The notes: a model not told the origin generated them from the letters alone. Numbered from the stretch's first letter, positions 46,159 through 58,200 are shown. The stretch: 64,000 nucleotides of DNA from Poa pratensis (GCA_947311845.1 CAMZMU010000075.1:23907421-23971420), one strand, 5' to 3'. Numbers and translations: made by a program.

Positions 46159-49100
46159 TGAAAAACAGCGTTGTTGATCCTTTGTTCACGCATCGGCTGA
46201 GGCTGAACGTGGTCCTGCTGGCTTGATCTGTCAAGTTTTTCTGGTGCCGCTGTGCGTCAATTTTGTGTATTTATGGACGAAATGGACTGATGTATTGGAC
46301 CAGTGGGGGCGCCATGTTCCTTTTTGGTTCTGCACGGATCAATGCCTGACCTGTTACTTTCCCACCTTCTCTTGTCAATCTGGCAATAATGTACATGTGG
46401 GTTTCCAACCCAGAAGAACACTTATCATTAGTATGGTTGGCTAGTGCTAATATTTTGTAGAGATTAAGCACTGAAGCGTCTAATTTATGCTATTTGTCGG
46501 GGCTGCTACTTGCAGGAATTTTTTCCCCACTTGAATTGTGCTTTAATCTGTTATTTTTACTGCTACAAAGCGACGGTCTGTTTATCTTCAGATCTGGAAC
46601 AAATAGGGGCGAAAACCTAGTTGGAGGCGAAAAAAGGAAGATGTCAAAAAAAACTCAAGTTTACGCTACTTGCAGAAATTTCTGCTCATCTTTCATCGCA
46701 AGGATATCTTGCTCACCTGAAATGTACATTACTACACTGTTATAGAAAAGAAGAACAATTCCATTGTTTTTCGGCCTTCAGAAGCTATTGGGCTGTGCGC
46801 GTTAGCGGGATAAGTATCTGGATCTCGGTCTTACAATCTTGTTTGGGTTGTTTGCCGTTGAAAGGCTGTGGAGGCCTATGGGCTGGGCTTCAAAAGTTTT
46901 CCGTCAGCTGATGAGACAGGCTGTAGAGCACATGGGCTTCCAGCACAATGACGGTACTATATGCTCCACTCCATAAAAAAGTCTCTCTCAAAAAGAAAAA
47001 AACCGAACGTTGATAGCTGAAGATCCCAATGCATTTAGGGTCTTACCCTAGCCATCGCCGCCTGCCGTCTCCGCCTTTTTCGACCGGGAATCGATAGGTC
47101 TACTCCTTCTCTATTTGCTAGCGGCTGGAGGGGGTGGGGAATTCGGTCTGCGCTAGGCTTCGTTGGAAGGTCTTTAACTTAGAGTTTGGTTTTTGTCTCC
47201 CTAGCGGCATCGACGAGGTGGTGATGACGATGGCGGATAGGAATAAGGTCTCTCCCTACCTCGTCAACGTTTTTGGCGTTGGTGAAGGGCAAGTGAGGGT
47301 AGGTGCTGTCAGATCTGTTGGATTCCCTTGGATCTTGACAGTCGGTATGTCGTTCAACGGAAAGTTGTTCGCTGGTTTATGATATGACATTTTCTATCAT
47401 TTCGTTTGTTTGGGTATGGGGTAAGGTTTGGTTTATCCAACCCTCTGGATTGGAGGTGGAGAATTGTAAGGTTGTGTTGCTTGGGGTGTGTCCCTAGCCA
47501 ATGTTCCGTTATTCGATCTCCTTGTTCGCGACGAGTGGCTAGCCGGAAAAGTAAGTTCTCCAACCGGTTATTGAAAAAAGAAAGACTTGCTTATTCATAA
47601 ACTTCGGTTTTCAAAAAATTGGTTGGCGAGAACGTTTGCAGTGGCCTTGTCTTTGCTTGTTCAGTGCATATTTCATACTCCGGCAGTCGTCGAACAATCG
47701 AAGCAAGAAAACTACAAGTATAAGTTTCACCCGTGAGCTAAAAAACAAGCTTTAACTCTTCTTTCTTCAGATGCGTTCAACTAGTCTTCCTTTTCTCAAC
47801 ATGCATGCAGTTAATCCTGTCGTGAATTCAAAGCACCGGTGGTCAGGCCCCTCCTATGGAGTAGCGATGGTACGAGTGCCTCTGTGCACGGAGACATTCA
47901 GACATATATAGATCGACACGGAGATCTTGTGATTGATTTTGAATGCAGTTAACTCGAACAGTTGGATCGATCGGGATATGTCGCGAAGACCACATCGATC
48001 GATCATCACGCGACCGATTTGAAGTTTGATAATGGCGAGAAGAACTAGCCAGATCGTCCGGTGACCATCTTGATTCTTGCGGCTAGTTATCTTGACGTTC
48101 CAGCGTCCAAAGGCTAGCTAGGTCTTAATTTGCATGTGGCTGTGTTGTTCGTTTGACCCCAAGACGGCAAGACGTACTGTACGTGAGAAGATGGAATCGG
48201 ACCCGGAAATCTGCATGGGGTCGACGCTGAAACTAAATGCTGATGGCATGCATGATGCATGGCGCCATCGTTTTTATATACTCCTCCAGCCGTGAGCCGT
48301 TTCTTCCATGGAAAACGGATGCTAGTTAGGTCTCCGGGAGGACACGTACGAGAGGAGTGACCCTAGAAATCTAGGGTGAGGTCACCTTCCTCCTCCGGCC
48401 TCCGCCATGGTTCCATCGAGAAGCATTATAACCTGTTCACTGAACTGAATCATGTCACGGAAGCTCCGGGAGGACACGTACGCTTGACTTGTACGCTACT
48501 AGTACAAAAGCTCCCCAAAAGTTAACAGACCGGTCAAACCCTAATGAGCTCTCCAAGACCAGACATGATATCTGCCCGGCCGGGGCCACCTGTGTCACCG
48601 CTAAAGAACACCTGCAGGAGCAAAAAGACAGGGAAAACAAGAACTAGTGTTTGGATGACAGGATCCACCTTTTCCCATGCTCCCGATTCCTCCGAGCGCA
48701 TCATTTCGTTCTGCCCGTGGAATGGATAGAGACAGAGCTTGGAGAAAAGTTGCGACGTCTATGTGAGCCTAGAAACTACTGTACTACAGTAGAAAGTAAC
48801 CGGGCGACGTCGGCTCATTGCGACACTGTCCATCCATCCAGGAACACGAGGATAAAGGGAGATTTTAACATGGCACCTCGAGGCCACTTTAGTTCTTGAT
48901 TTGCTTCAGGAATTCCCACTCGATCGATCGACGCAAGCATGAGCTGGAGCAACAACTACTCATGCCTTTTTTTTAGCTCACCCTTGCTTATTCTCTCTGG
49001 CTATCTATATAAATCTCAATGATGATGCGCCGTTGTTGTTTGCTTTCCAAACACTTCTGTGATCAGTGCCTTCGTTGTGCTCTCCCCATGCATGGGCCAA

Positions 49101-49378
49101 GACTGGGGATCCCTGGTACTAGTACAATTGCACTTAGGCAGGAGGATCTATGTCGTCTAATGAGACAATTAGGCTGGAGGCCAACCACAGACCGCAAAGG
49201 TTGGTGTGTCCATCAGCCGGGCTAGCTCGCTGCTTTCTTGCGCCCTTTGTAAGGTGCATGCGAGCTATGTTTTGTTGTCACAGCTCACGAACAAGGGCGT
49301 CGAGCCAAAGGCTAGCTAGACACAGAAAAACTATGGAGGTTTAGTGGTTAGCTAGACGTACTAGTTTGATGTTGTAGG
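46159..49378. other. Intergenic, no gene supported
   Basis: Starts with the NAT 3' UTR. 47020-47400 has a GC-rich block with short plus-strand frames (e.g. MADRNKVSPYLVNVFGVG near 47231), possibly a LINE 5' piece, not confirmed. CTCCGGGAGGACACGTACG occurs twice (48332 and 48464). Nothing else is recognised. Confidence 0.4.
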
Positions 49379-49471
49379 CCAACTGACCAAGTGTAACAAC
49401 ATCTAGTCAACAATTCAATTAATCACTGGAATCCAGAGGTCATGTGAGGTACACCCGTGAGCCTATGCTGG

Positions 49472-49614
49472 AGCCGGATCCTCTGACGTTACCCTGCTTG
49501 ACGTCCTCTGACTTTGGGTCGCTGACATGTGGGGCCCGCATGTGGTGGGACTCACATGTCAGCGACCCAAAGTCAGAGGATGTCAGGCAGGGTAACGTCA
49601 GAGGATCCCGTTCC
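49472..49614. mobile_element. 143-bp near-perfect hairpin MITE, Mutator-like TSD
   Basis: Arms 49476-49530 and 49554-49608 pair with only about two mismatches over 55 bp (GGATCCTCTGACGTTACCCT...). CTATGCTGG (9 bp, up to 11 with the preceding GC) flanks both sides, and the paralogous copy at 51908 has a single TTATCATGG there. A 9-bp duplication points to the Mutator superfamily. Confidence 0.85.
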
Positions 49615-49697
49615 GCCTATGCTGGCCTGCAATACATACATGTAGAGACTAGAGAAACGAGACTTCTTCTGTGTTTGAAAGGTGATTTTGCCTTCTA

Positions 49698-51669
49698 GGG
49701 CGCGTTTGGTAGCCTGCAGCCAGCCGGGCCAGGCCCGCTGGCTGCAGAACCACCCTGCTTGTTTGCTTGCCTGCAGCCCGAAACTTGCATAGCGCGGTTC
49801 TTAAAGCACCCTTGGGCCAGGCCCAGTGGGAACGGCCGAATCGGCCGTTTCCTTGCAGCCAGGCTGCGGGCGGCTGACCTAGAGGAACGCCGCGCCGCCC
49901 AGCTGCAGGACACGGAGATGGCGCGAGCGGGGAAAATCAGGCGGGAGGATTTCGGTCACCGCCCGCCAAAAATCACCACTCTATTTAGCTCACCTCCAAA
50001 TCGAGTCCCGCCATTTGTTCCATTCGAGCTCTTGCAATGGCGGCTGGAGCGCTTTGTGTGACGGCGAAGGCGACTTCGACGGCGACCTCCACCGAGGTGC
50101 TGACCTCGACGGCGACCTCGCCGGGGACCTCCACCGCCTCCACGGCGACCTCTGGCATGAAGGCGGACGGCAAGATGCAGATGCACCCGGTGGATGTAAG
50201 ATTTTCTGAACCTTATGCTTGTTTGTACCGTAGATCTGTTGCTCGTACCTTATAGATCTGTTGTTCTTCCACATGTAGACCACGAATCCACGTTACTTAG
50301 CCTCCGTACTTAGATTGCTCATGTTCATAGATTGCCTGACTAGGCCGAACTTGCCGTGTTTCGTGGATCAGGTTCGCGGTAAGAAGAGAGTGCCTCTGCA
50401 AGCGCTATGCGAGAATGCACTGCCCGAGATGTTCGACCATCAGTTAGCTTCCAAGCCTCTCGACGTACTGCCTCTGAATGCACTCCCTATGGATTCAGTG
50501 ACTGACTCAGATGTGCAATCTGACATGACTGCCAAGGGGACTAACAAGAGAGTGCACTCTCAGATGCGTAGTGGATCTACTTCGAGGCAGACAATGCAAT
50601 GGACAACTCCTCTATCCCTATTTGTTCTGAACAGGGTAGTGCAGCTAGTGGAGCAGGGGATCCAGTTTGACAAATGCTTCAAAGATCTGTACATCAGGAA
50701 GGTCAGCGATGCTGTTCTTGAGTTCACTGGTCTGACTATCACCAGCACTCAAGTGTACAACCATCTGAGAAAGTGGAGAGTCAGGTGGGTTAGGATTAAC
50801 GAACTGAAGCGCATGCCTGGAGTAGTTTGGTATGAAACCAGCACGACTCTGATGATGGCTGATGTTCAGCTGCTTCATCACCTTCAGGTTTGCTTGACCT
50901 TCCATTCAACCCAACTGTTGTACTCTTTTGTTCATAGCCAGCTTCAAATACTGTGTACACTAACAATTTGAAAATGCCATTACTAGACATTCCCCAGGGA
51001 CGAGGAGCTGCTGAACCATCCAATTACCAACTTCGCTCAAATGAAGGCCATCTTCAAGGTGAGGACAATTCAGCCACGTAGCATGTACTCTCCAGCGTTG
51101 ATCATCAAGGCAATGGACTTCCTGGCGGACAACGCAGAGGAGCAGCTCAAGTACTCCAGCATGAGCAAGCCGGAGAGGTGTGCCTGGCTTAGGGCTTACC
51201 TGCGTAGCCTGTTCATCGATGCATTCCCTGATGACCAGTAGGTACTGATTAGTGGTCTGTAATATGTAGGAGGAGGTATATATTAACCCCTCCGTTGATG
51301 AACTTCAGATGCAGCATGAGCTTCTGATCGTGCTGCATAGACATGTTTGTGAACTCGGTATCCTATTATGCTATGCTATGCTATGCTATGGTTTATGCTC
51401 CATTATTTGTCGGGTAACATCACCATAGGTGAAAGAGGTAGCCATAAGCAGTTGCTTTGCATACAACCAAACATAGGCATAGTTGCATATGGCCATGCAA
51501 TGATGTAACCAAACAGCCACAGCAAATTGCCCAGCTCATGCGGCGTTCTTTGCTGCAGGCTACCAAACAAACCCACCAACAGAGCTCGGGGGCTATTTTC
51601 CTTCGGCCATGCCCGCTGGAGCCTGCCCCCAGCGAGGTGGGAAACCCCTACAGGCTACCAAACACGCCC
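49698..51669 (+). mobile_element. PIF/Harbinger DNA transposon with ORF1 only
   Basis: Ends GGGCGCGTTTGGTAGCCTG and (reverse complement of right) GGGCGTGTTTGGTAGCCTG match with one difference here. The 3-bp duplication CTA is at 49695-49697 and 51670-51672, with an empty site CCTTCTAGCG in the second duplication copy. TSD length, termini and a Myb/SANT-like ORF are those of PIF/Harbinger. The DDE transposase ORF is absent, so mobility would need help in trans. A (CTATG)4 repeat lies at 51371-51390. Confidence 0.88.
50037..51241 (+). CDS. Myb/SANT-like DNA-binding protein (Harbinger ORF1)
   Basis: Likely exons are 50037-50195 (MAAGALCVTAKATSTATSTE, Ser/Thr/Ala-rich), 50372-50887, and a last exon from about 50999 to 51241. 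Exon 2 holds the domain: MQWTTPLSLFVLNRVVQLVE, FDKCFKDLYIRKVSDAV, TSTQVYNHLRKWRVRWVRI; exon 3 continues with DEELLNHPITNFAQMKAIF. This is the plant Myb/SANT-like (Myb_DNA-bind_3) pattern. In PIF/Harbinger elements this protein binds subterminal DNA and brings the transposase. The phase at the exon 2 to exon 3 junction does not fit the obvious GT-AG sites, so there may be a small shift or a different splice site. It is wholly inside the transposon, so it is not a host gene. Confidence 0.7.
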
Positions 51670-52380
51670 CTAGTGTGTGGCACGTTTGGTCTACAAGGCT
51701 AGTTACCTAGGGATGTTTATGTGATCGCAAGTTAATTAGTCTAGCTGCTTACTTGTCTTGTTAAGCTAGAATTCGGAAGGTCCTTAATCCAACTGTCTTG
51801 TTAATTAGTCCAACTGACTAATAGTCCAACTGACCAAGTGTAACAACATCTAGTCAGTAATCCAATTAACTAGTCCTAAGTGGAAGAGGTCACACGAAGT
51901 ACACCCGTGAGCTTATCATGGCCTGCAATACACATGGAGCTAATGGAGGACTTCTTCTGTGTTTAAAACTTGATTTTGCCTTCTAGCGTGTGGCCCGTCT
52001 GATGTAGAAGGCTAGCTACCTAGGGATGTTTATGTGATCAATAGTTAATTAGTCTAGCTCACTACAGGAAACGTCAGAACTGCCGAGCACCTTGTCTATG
52101 CCGAGCGTACCGCTCGGCATATGGCATCATATGCCGACGGCCATCAGAAACCGCTCGGCAACTGACCACGCTCGGCAAATAGACTATATGCCGAGGGTTT
52201 TTGGTGTAGGACGCTCGTCATAAATGCTCTGAATGCCGAGCGTAACGCTCGGGATAGCCTCACCGCTCAGCGGTAACCGACGGAGTCTGACGGGACCTTG
52301 ACGGAAGTTGAGATACGCTAGGCATACGAGGACGCTCGGCAAACAGACTGATGTTGTTTTGCAAAAATACCAGGAAAAAA

Positions 52381-52450
52381 GGGTGTGGCCTGGGATTCGA
52401 ACCCAGGACCTCTATGTTGTACAGGAACAAGGCTTACCATTGGGGTACTT
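52381..52450 (-). other. tRNA-like T-arm / B-box sequence
   Basis: On the minus strand CCTGGGTTCGAATCCCAGG gives a perfect T-stem and loop with the B-box GGTTCGAATCC. No matching acceptor 5' strand or proper D-arm can be found, so it is not a tRNA gene. It may be a tRNA-derived relic or an accidental internal promoter motif. Confidence 0.4.
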
Positions 52451-52979
52451 CAAGGATCATGTTAGTGTCTCGTGTCTAACTTTTTTATATATAACTGCTT
52501 TGTGTCTTTAAAAAAATGAAAACCCGGGAATCATTCCATATCAGTAAGAGAAAGTGACAGCAAAATCAATTCCATTACAGAAATATAGCAACCTGAGCAT
52601 CACAATTTCATAACCTGACATATTCAACTCAAACAGAATATAACAGCCTAGTTCATGTAAAATCATAGAACAGCCTAGCTTTTATATAAAAAGCTCAAAC
52701 AGAATATTCAACTGGGGTCTTACACCCAGTTTTACAGATAAACGACGCTGCCATCAGACAGGCACCACCAACACAGACATCTAAACCCCAAAAGCACCAC
52801 CAAACCATCCATCCACCACCTGGAAACAGAGCAAGATGCCCAGGGAACAAAACAACAGAGCAGTAGCTTCAACCAACTCCTTGTCGCCGGCAAATAACCA
52901 TTACATTACTACTAGATGCTTAGTTCATATTCAACTACTGGACCAAATAGTTCAAGACATTACTACTTGACCAACTAGT

Positions 52980-53730
52980 TCAGGACACCAATCTGATCAA
53001 CTCAAGATGAAGCCCATAGCGCTTGCTCGAACATGGCGTGAAGCTGAAGACCACTATGTCCCCCTCCTTGAACTTGAACTGAGCCATAGCGGCTGCCCAT
53101 CCGGTTGCTATTTTTGCGTTCGGCCTAGTTAGTCCCATCTTCATCTTCACTTCAAATGGTGTACGGCTCGGGCTGCATTCAACAAGGACCTTCAAGGGCT
53201 TTGCAAGATAGGGTTCCAGGTAGGCTTTGTTGTACTTAGCTCCAAACTCATGTCCAAATATAAAGATTGCAACAATTATATAGCAAACATGGTATTTAGG
53301 TAGCAAATAGAAAGATTGCAACAATAAATGTACTGTTTCATGTTTAAGTAAATAACATCTCACCATCTTGCTTCCTGTTTCCATTGCACATGATTCCGAC
53401 ATCCTGTAAACATAAAACTTGAAGGGTGACGCCGCAGCACAGTCAACCAGCTCTATCAACTGCTCCACTTGATATGAGCTCAGCCACATATCACTTGCAT
53501 ATATCATATGCTTGTCAAAGCCGCGAGTCCCATTATGACGAGGTCCTATATGTAACAAAATCAAATCTAAACATTAGGCAATGTACTACACTACTACATA
53601 ACAGTAGCTAGATGGGATAAACAAGTTTTTCATAATGATCACCTCTCCTGATAAACATGGGACCATCCACAGCATAGCCCAAATGTTCATCAGTGGAAAA
53701 TGATCCGCTGTCCTCACTAGAGATGCTCAT
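52980..53730 (-). CDS. B3-domain protein gene captured by the CACTA element
   Basis: Minus-strand exons 53730-53643, 53545-53364 and 53246-52980 join with GT-AG junctions and consistent phase into 178 codons without a stop. The N-terminal part (MSISSEDSGSFSTDEHLGYA...GFDKHMIYASDMWLSSYQVE) is followed by a B3-like C-terminal half: KPLKVLVECS, GLTRPNAKIATGWAAAMAQF, KFKEGDIVVFSFT and HLELIRLV. In B3 domains the TGW..F....L.EGD..VF pattern is the core of the DNA-binding barrel. The usual first strands are poorly conserved (FKFYVYRMSES). It lies entirely within the CACTA termini, so it is most simply a transduplicated host gene fragment that has kept its introns. Confidence 0.6.
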
Positions 53731-54379
53731 AGCCCTCTCTGTATCAAAGCAACATGAATATTAATACCAGACTAATCTCTGTATGAACAACAATTCAATG
53801 GAATTTATAAAAAAACTCAGCAAAAGATAACTGTCCCCAATACCAACACCTAGGAGTCAAATTTGCATCAGTAGAACATTATACACAACATATAAACTCA
53901 GCCTCTGATTCATCCATGTATCAGATACTACACAGAGCCTATACACTTGTGCTGCCCCAAAATCTCACTTGTGCTGCCCCAAAATCTCTGCAGAACCTCA
54001 CTTGTACTGGCAAATTATGCCGAGCGTTTTCCCGTGTTTACCGAGCGTTTGTGGCGCTCAGCATAATTTGCCAGTCCTATAGTGGCTGTTTGCTTGTCTT
54101 GATAAACTACAATGTGGAAGGTCCTTAATGTTTAGTGGACAGACTAAGGCATATCCTAGTGGTGTTGATAGGTTGATGTCTTTCCGCCTATCCGAGTTCA
54201 TGTCCTCGTGTTAATTTGCTATTTCGGTAATGTTGCATCACTCTTTTATGAAAAATGGCACGGTGTCATTTCTATAGTACATTTTTTTCCTTAATGTTCA
54301 ATGGGAGTGCCATTTTTAAAGGTCTTTGATGTCTTAAAGATTTCATGTTCTCCTAATCTATGTTATTTTTATGCATATA

Positions 54380-54538
54380 CTCCCTTCGTTTCTAATTATA
54401 AGATGTTTTAGATATTTCAACATAAACTAGATACAAACTGAAATGAACGAACATATACACTAAAGCGTGTCTAGATATATACGTTCAAATCAGGAAAAAC
54501 ACGAAAAGGCTAAAATATCTTATATTTAGGAATGGAGA
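54380..54538. mobile_element. Stowaway-type MITE, ~159 bp
   Basis: CTCCCTTCGTTTCTAATTAT at the left and ...TTTAGGAATGGAGA at the right, flanked by TA at 54378-54379 and 54539-54540. The inverted repeats have diverged slightly. Confidence 0.7.
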
Positions 54539-54700
54539 TAATATAAGAATAGAGTTAAGTGTATGCCCTCCTAGCAGGGACTTGACACTCATATGACTAT
54601 ACATGACAAGGTATCAGGGAAATCTCAACCATCCTCAAACACTTTGGTTACGACAACACATGTCTACTATACACTATGTTTAACAAGTATTCTTCTCTAA

Positions 54701-55214
54701 TCTATACTCCTATATAGTGTACCAATTTTGAATCCAGCTCATAATATCAATCCTAGCCGTTGGCCTCATAAATCTAACGGTCCAAATCTGAGGGATTCGC
54801 AGTGAACAGTACAGCCCAGTTGTCTCTACCGTGTTCTCGAACCATCAACTCGTACCTAGGAAAAAGGGCCCATGCGGCCATGCATGCCTAATGACCAGAG
54901 ACCTTTTGAGCTGTGCATGACTCTGCATGGTCACGGACCTCTTGAGCTCCGGCAGGTTTGCAAGTGCAAGGGAGAACGTAGAACAACTTACGAGTGCGGG
55001 TCCCATCGGATACATTTCTTTTGACGTGCTTAGCTTATTTTTATTTCTCCTATAATTTCAATCTTTATTATCAAGTGGAGATTGCCATTACTATTTTATC
55101 CATCCACAACGTTCATTTGCCTTGATCATTTGGCAGGACACTCGATGGCTTATTTTTTTATGCCAAATCGACTATAATGTTAAGACGTGCATTGCACGTG
55201 CTATTATGAGCTAG
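54701..55214 (+). mobile_element. Short non-autonomous Helitron, 514 bp
   Basis: Starts TCTATACTCCTATATAGTGT after A (54700). Ends with hairpin ACGTGC-ATT-GCACGT (55185-55199), 11 bases, then CTAG (55211-55214) and host T. No coding content. The 5' end is by pattern only. Confidence 0.7.
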
Positions 55215-58200
55215 TAAATGGACAGTCTTCGAATCACATAAGTCCCAATTTAAACGCAATATATACAATGATACATGTAAGTCATTATTCCATACCATAA
55301 TGAAATTTTTTCATTGTAAAAGGTTGGATAAGAAATAGATGACATAGGAGAAGAAAAATGAAGGTGATGGCAACAGCCACTTGGCCTGAACCAAAATATG
55401 AGGTCATGTAACACGAGGCACAACAAGCTAGCTGCTGCTTGTGTCACCCTAACTAACACCCAAACAACAATGGTACCTAGATGTTCTCATGTAGTTTCTG
55501 ACTTGTGCAAGGGCCATATGGCAGGGTTAGTATATGTTTTATCAATAGCTAGCTTGCTTGTGTAGAAGAATGTGGAAACACCTCTCGTGGGAGTGGGAAT
55601 ATAGAACGCGCCACAAAGACGATCTTAATAGCGGCGGGTATTTAAAAGTGCACTTGATTACTAGATTGCCAATTAGCACAATAGTATTTTGATAATAAAG
55701 GCGCAAAAATTTCTCTCACGCACATCTTGTCATGGCTTTGTGTCTTCGCTTGAGTGGATATAACATAAGTTAGGCCAAAAAATTGAATCTCCCTAGGCCA
55801 ACTACGTCGGCCTAGGTCAACACAGGTACCATTCTCCGTCGCCGCCACTCGGCCTCCATTGCGCTCCTTCCTTGTCATCAGGAAAAACTAGAACGGTTAT
55901 GGCAGTGGCAAGGCTTCATACCTTGGTGGTCACGTGGAGGCCTTACGGTCCCCTTGTTGGTTGCGTGTGGGATTCCCCACCGCTGGAGGGGTGGTGGGTG
56001 CAGCTTCACGTTGGATTGCGGATCTAGTGTGCAGGTGTTGTGGTGATTCAAGGTGGGAGACGTCCTGACCCAAGAAAAACTGTCGCAGGGAGAAAGATGG
56101 AGTCACCTCCGGACGCTAGTGCCCTCCACCCTATTTTCATCATCGACGACAGTAGGAAGGAACTCCTCCTTACGCGGCTACAGAAATATTTCAGTAATAT
56201 TCCTTGTACGAAGAAGCTTTCACATTTATGGGAAAAGGACAATTCCATTAATATTCCTTGTACAAAGAAGCTTCACATTTCTGGGCATAGGAATTCCTTG
56301 TATGGAGAAGCTTCACATTACTAGGCAGAAAAATATAACAGGAATATTTTTGTACGGAGAAGCTTCACATTTATCGGCATCAAAAAGTGTTGCACGCAGG
56401 AGGCGTAAAACACTTGATACTTCAGTTTTTGCCATTAAGCATCAACTCTTAGAGACATCAACTTTTCAAAAATTAAGGAACTGGACTCTACATAAATCAT
56501 ACTAAAGCATCAACCGGTTCTGCCTTATGTTCAATACAGTGCTTTATCTTTTCGTCGTACTGATGCGCAAGAGATTTCGAAGGAAAGAATTTTGTGGACA
56601 ATAAATTAAGTTTAGAACGGAACAAGTTTCATTTTCTTCCTTAAATATATATCCCTCTTTATATTACGGGGTTTTCTACGACTCGAGAAGTATCAAATAA
56701 ATAAAGAAAAACTACAGTCTTCAAATTTCCTGTTCTGTTTTCCGAGTATTCTTAGTACGCCGATATAGTTCTAGGTTGCTAGTCTTCATGATTTGATCTG
56801 TACGTTTATGATGCTTCATATTTTAAAGGATTTAATACTTGTAGACAATGTTCAACTTTCAGTATGCATCTTCTTGTGTTACTCTTCTCTTTGTCAGAAT
56901 GTTTTCAACTTTCGGTATGCATCTTAATTTACGACTCTTCTCTTTGTCAGCATGTTATAAACTTTTAGTTTGGATCTTCTTATGCACATCTTTCTTGTGA
57001 CTTTGATATATCAGAGATATGAGGTGTATTCTCAAGATTCTTCAATATCTGATTCTGGCTCTTCATGTTTTGGACCCGCAGTTTTTTGCTCTGCTTGACG
57101 AGTCATCTTTAGTTCGAGGGTTTACCTCACATGAGTCCTCAACTATTTTATATGTATCATCATTTTTTAGGCTTCAGCTTTCATGAATCCTTTACTCAAC
57201 GTCTTCGCGCTTTTTATCTCTTGAGGGTTCATCTCCTATGATTTCTCAACTTCGGCATCTCCATGTCATCTTCACTTATCCGCGCCCATCTTCATTTCTC
57301 GAGGGTTCATCTCATATTGATGTCTATATGCCATATTCATATCTTGGAGATGGGTCAACTTATAGAGTGGTTAAACCTATCACCTCTAGACTATTTTTTG
57401 TGTATACTCACAAACACATTAGTCCCTTTACCGTTTGTCGTCTACAATCAAAAACTCACATCGAGGGTACTAGATGCACTTTCACCACCGCCACCACCTT
57501 GTGGTTTCGGGAGGGAACATGCGGGGCATGATGCTGGCCAAATGGTCCTGACTACATTTGATGGCGCGTTGTAGGAGCTCGTAGTTGCTCCCTCGCGCCT
57601 CTGATATGAGGCTCTCCGCGTGCATCTGACCAGTGCGACAAATACACAACGCCACCTTGTCCTCTCCATCGAAGGAATCCGCTGAAGGAGCTCAGAATTG
57701 AGTGGATCAACACCGTCTTCTCCCGCTCTGGCCGAAGGTCGCCATCGATGATTTTGTTGCCTCCAGCATCCCCCACAATCCTCGACTCTAACATCCCATT
57801 CTCGGTGTTGGCGGTGGCTTCATCTGTGCTCCCGTCCTACGACAGAGCCTGGTGAGAACGTACCAGATGACGAGCCACGAATGCGTGACGAACACGGCAA
57901 TGCCGTGTAGCACGCCTGCATCCATGCCTGAAAGTTCTCCCCCTTGTGACTTGTACGCCCGACGATGACCACCTCCACCTATCCGCGAGACCACCCTCGC
58001 CCTTAGCTCGTATGAACGTGGCGACGAACGTTGGGAAAGACGAACCAGAGGGTGGTAGAAGCGACAACAGCGTGGTGCACGACGTGGAGGGGACCAACAC
58101 GCCGTTACTCAGCCAATACTTCGTGCATGGCGGCATTGTCGCGAAACAGGAATACTTTTGGCTTGCGATTCGAAGGGATATATTTGGAGAAAAGGGTCTT

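Larger units (their letters stand above)
52060..54084. mobile_element. CACTA DNA transposon, non-autonomous, 2025 bp
   Basis: Begins CACTACAGGAAACG and ends CAGTCCTATAGTG, with GCT duplicated on both sides (52057-52059 and 54085-54087). Copy 1 of the surrounding duplication gives the empty site. Subterminal regions repeat GCTCGGCA / TGCCGAGC units in both directions (52080-52340 and 54015-54065), as in CACTA elements. No transposase is present; instead it carries a B3-domain gene on the minus strand. Confidence 0.92.
49379..54129 (+). repeat. Short tandem duplication split by three transposons
   Basis: Copy 1 (49379-51789) and copy 2 (51826-54129) each begin CCAACTGACCAAGTGTAACA and end GGAAGGTCCTTAAT. 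Without inserts each is about 280 bp. Copy 1 holds the MITE 49472-49614 and the Harbinger element 49698-51669; copy 2 lacks both (GTGAGCTTATCATGGCCTGC at 51908; CCTTCTAGCGTGTGG at 51982). Copy 2 holds the CACTA element 52060-54084; copy 1 lacks it (TAGTCTAGCTGCTTAC at about 51738). Confidence 0.92.

Noticed and set aside
52381..52450. tRNA gene on the minus strand
   Set aside because: T-arm is perfect, but no acceptor stem, D-arm or anticodon arm can be formed.
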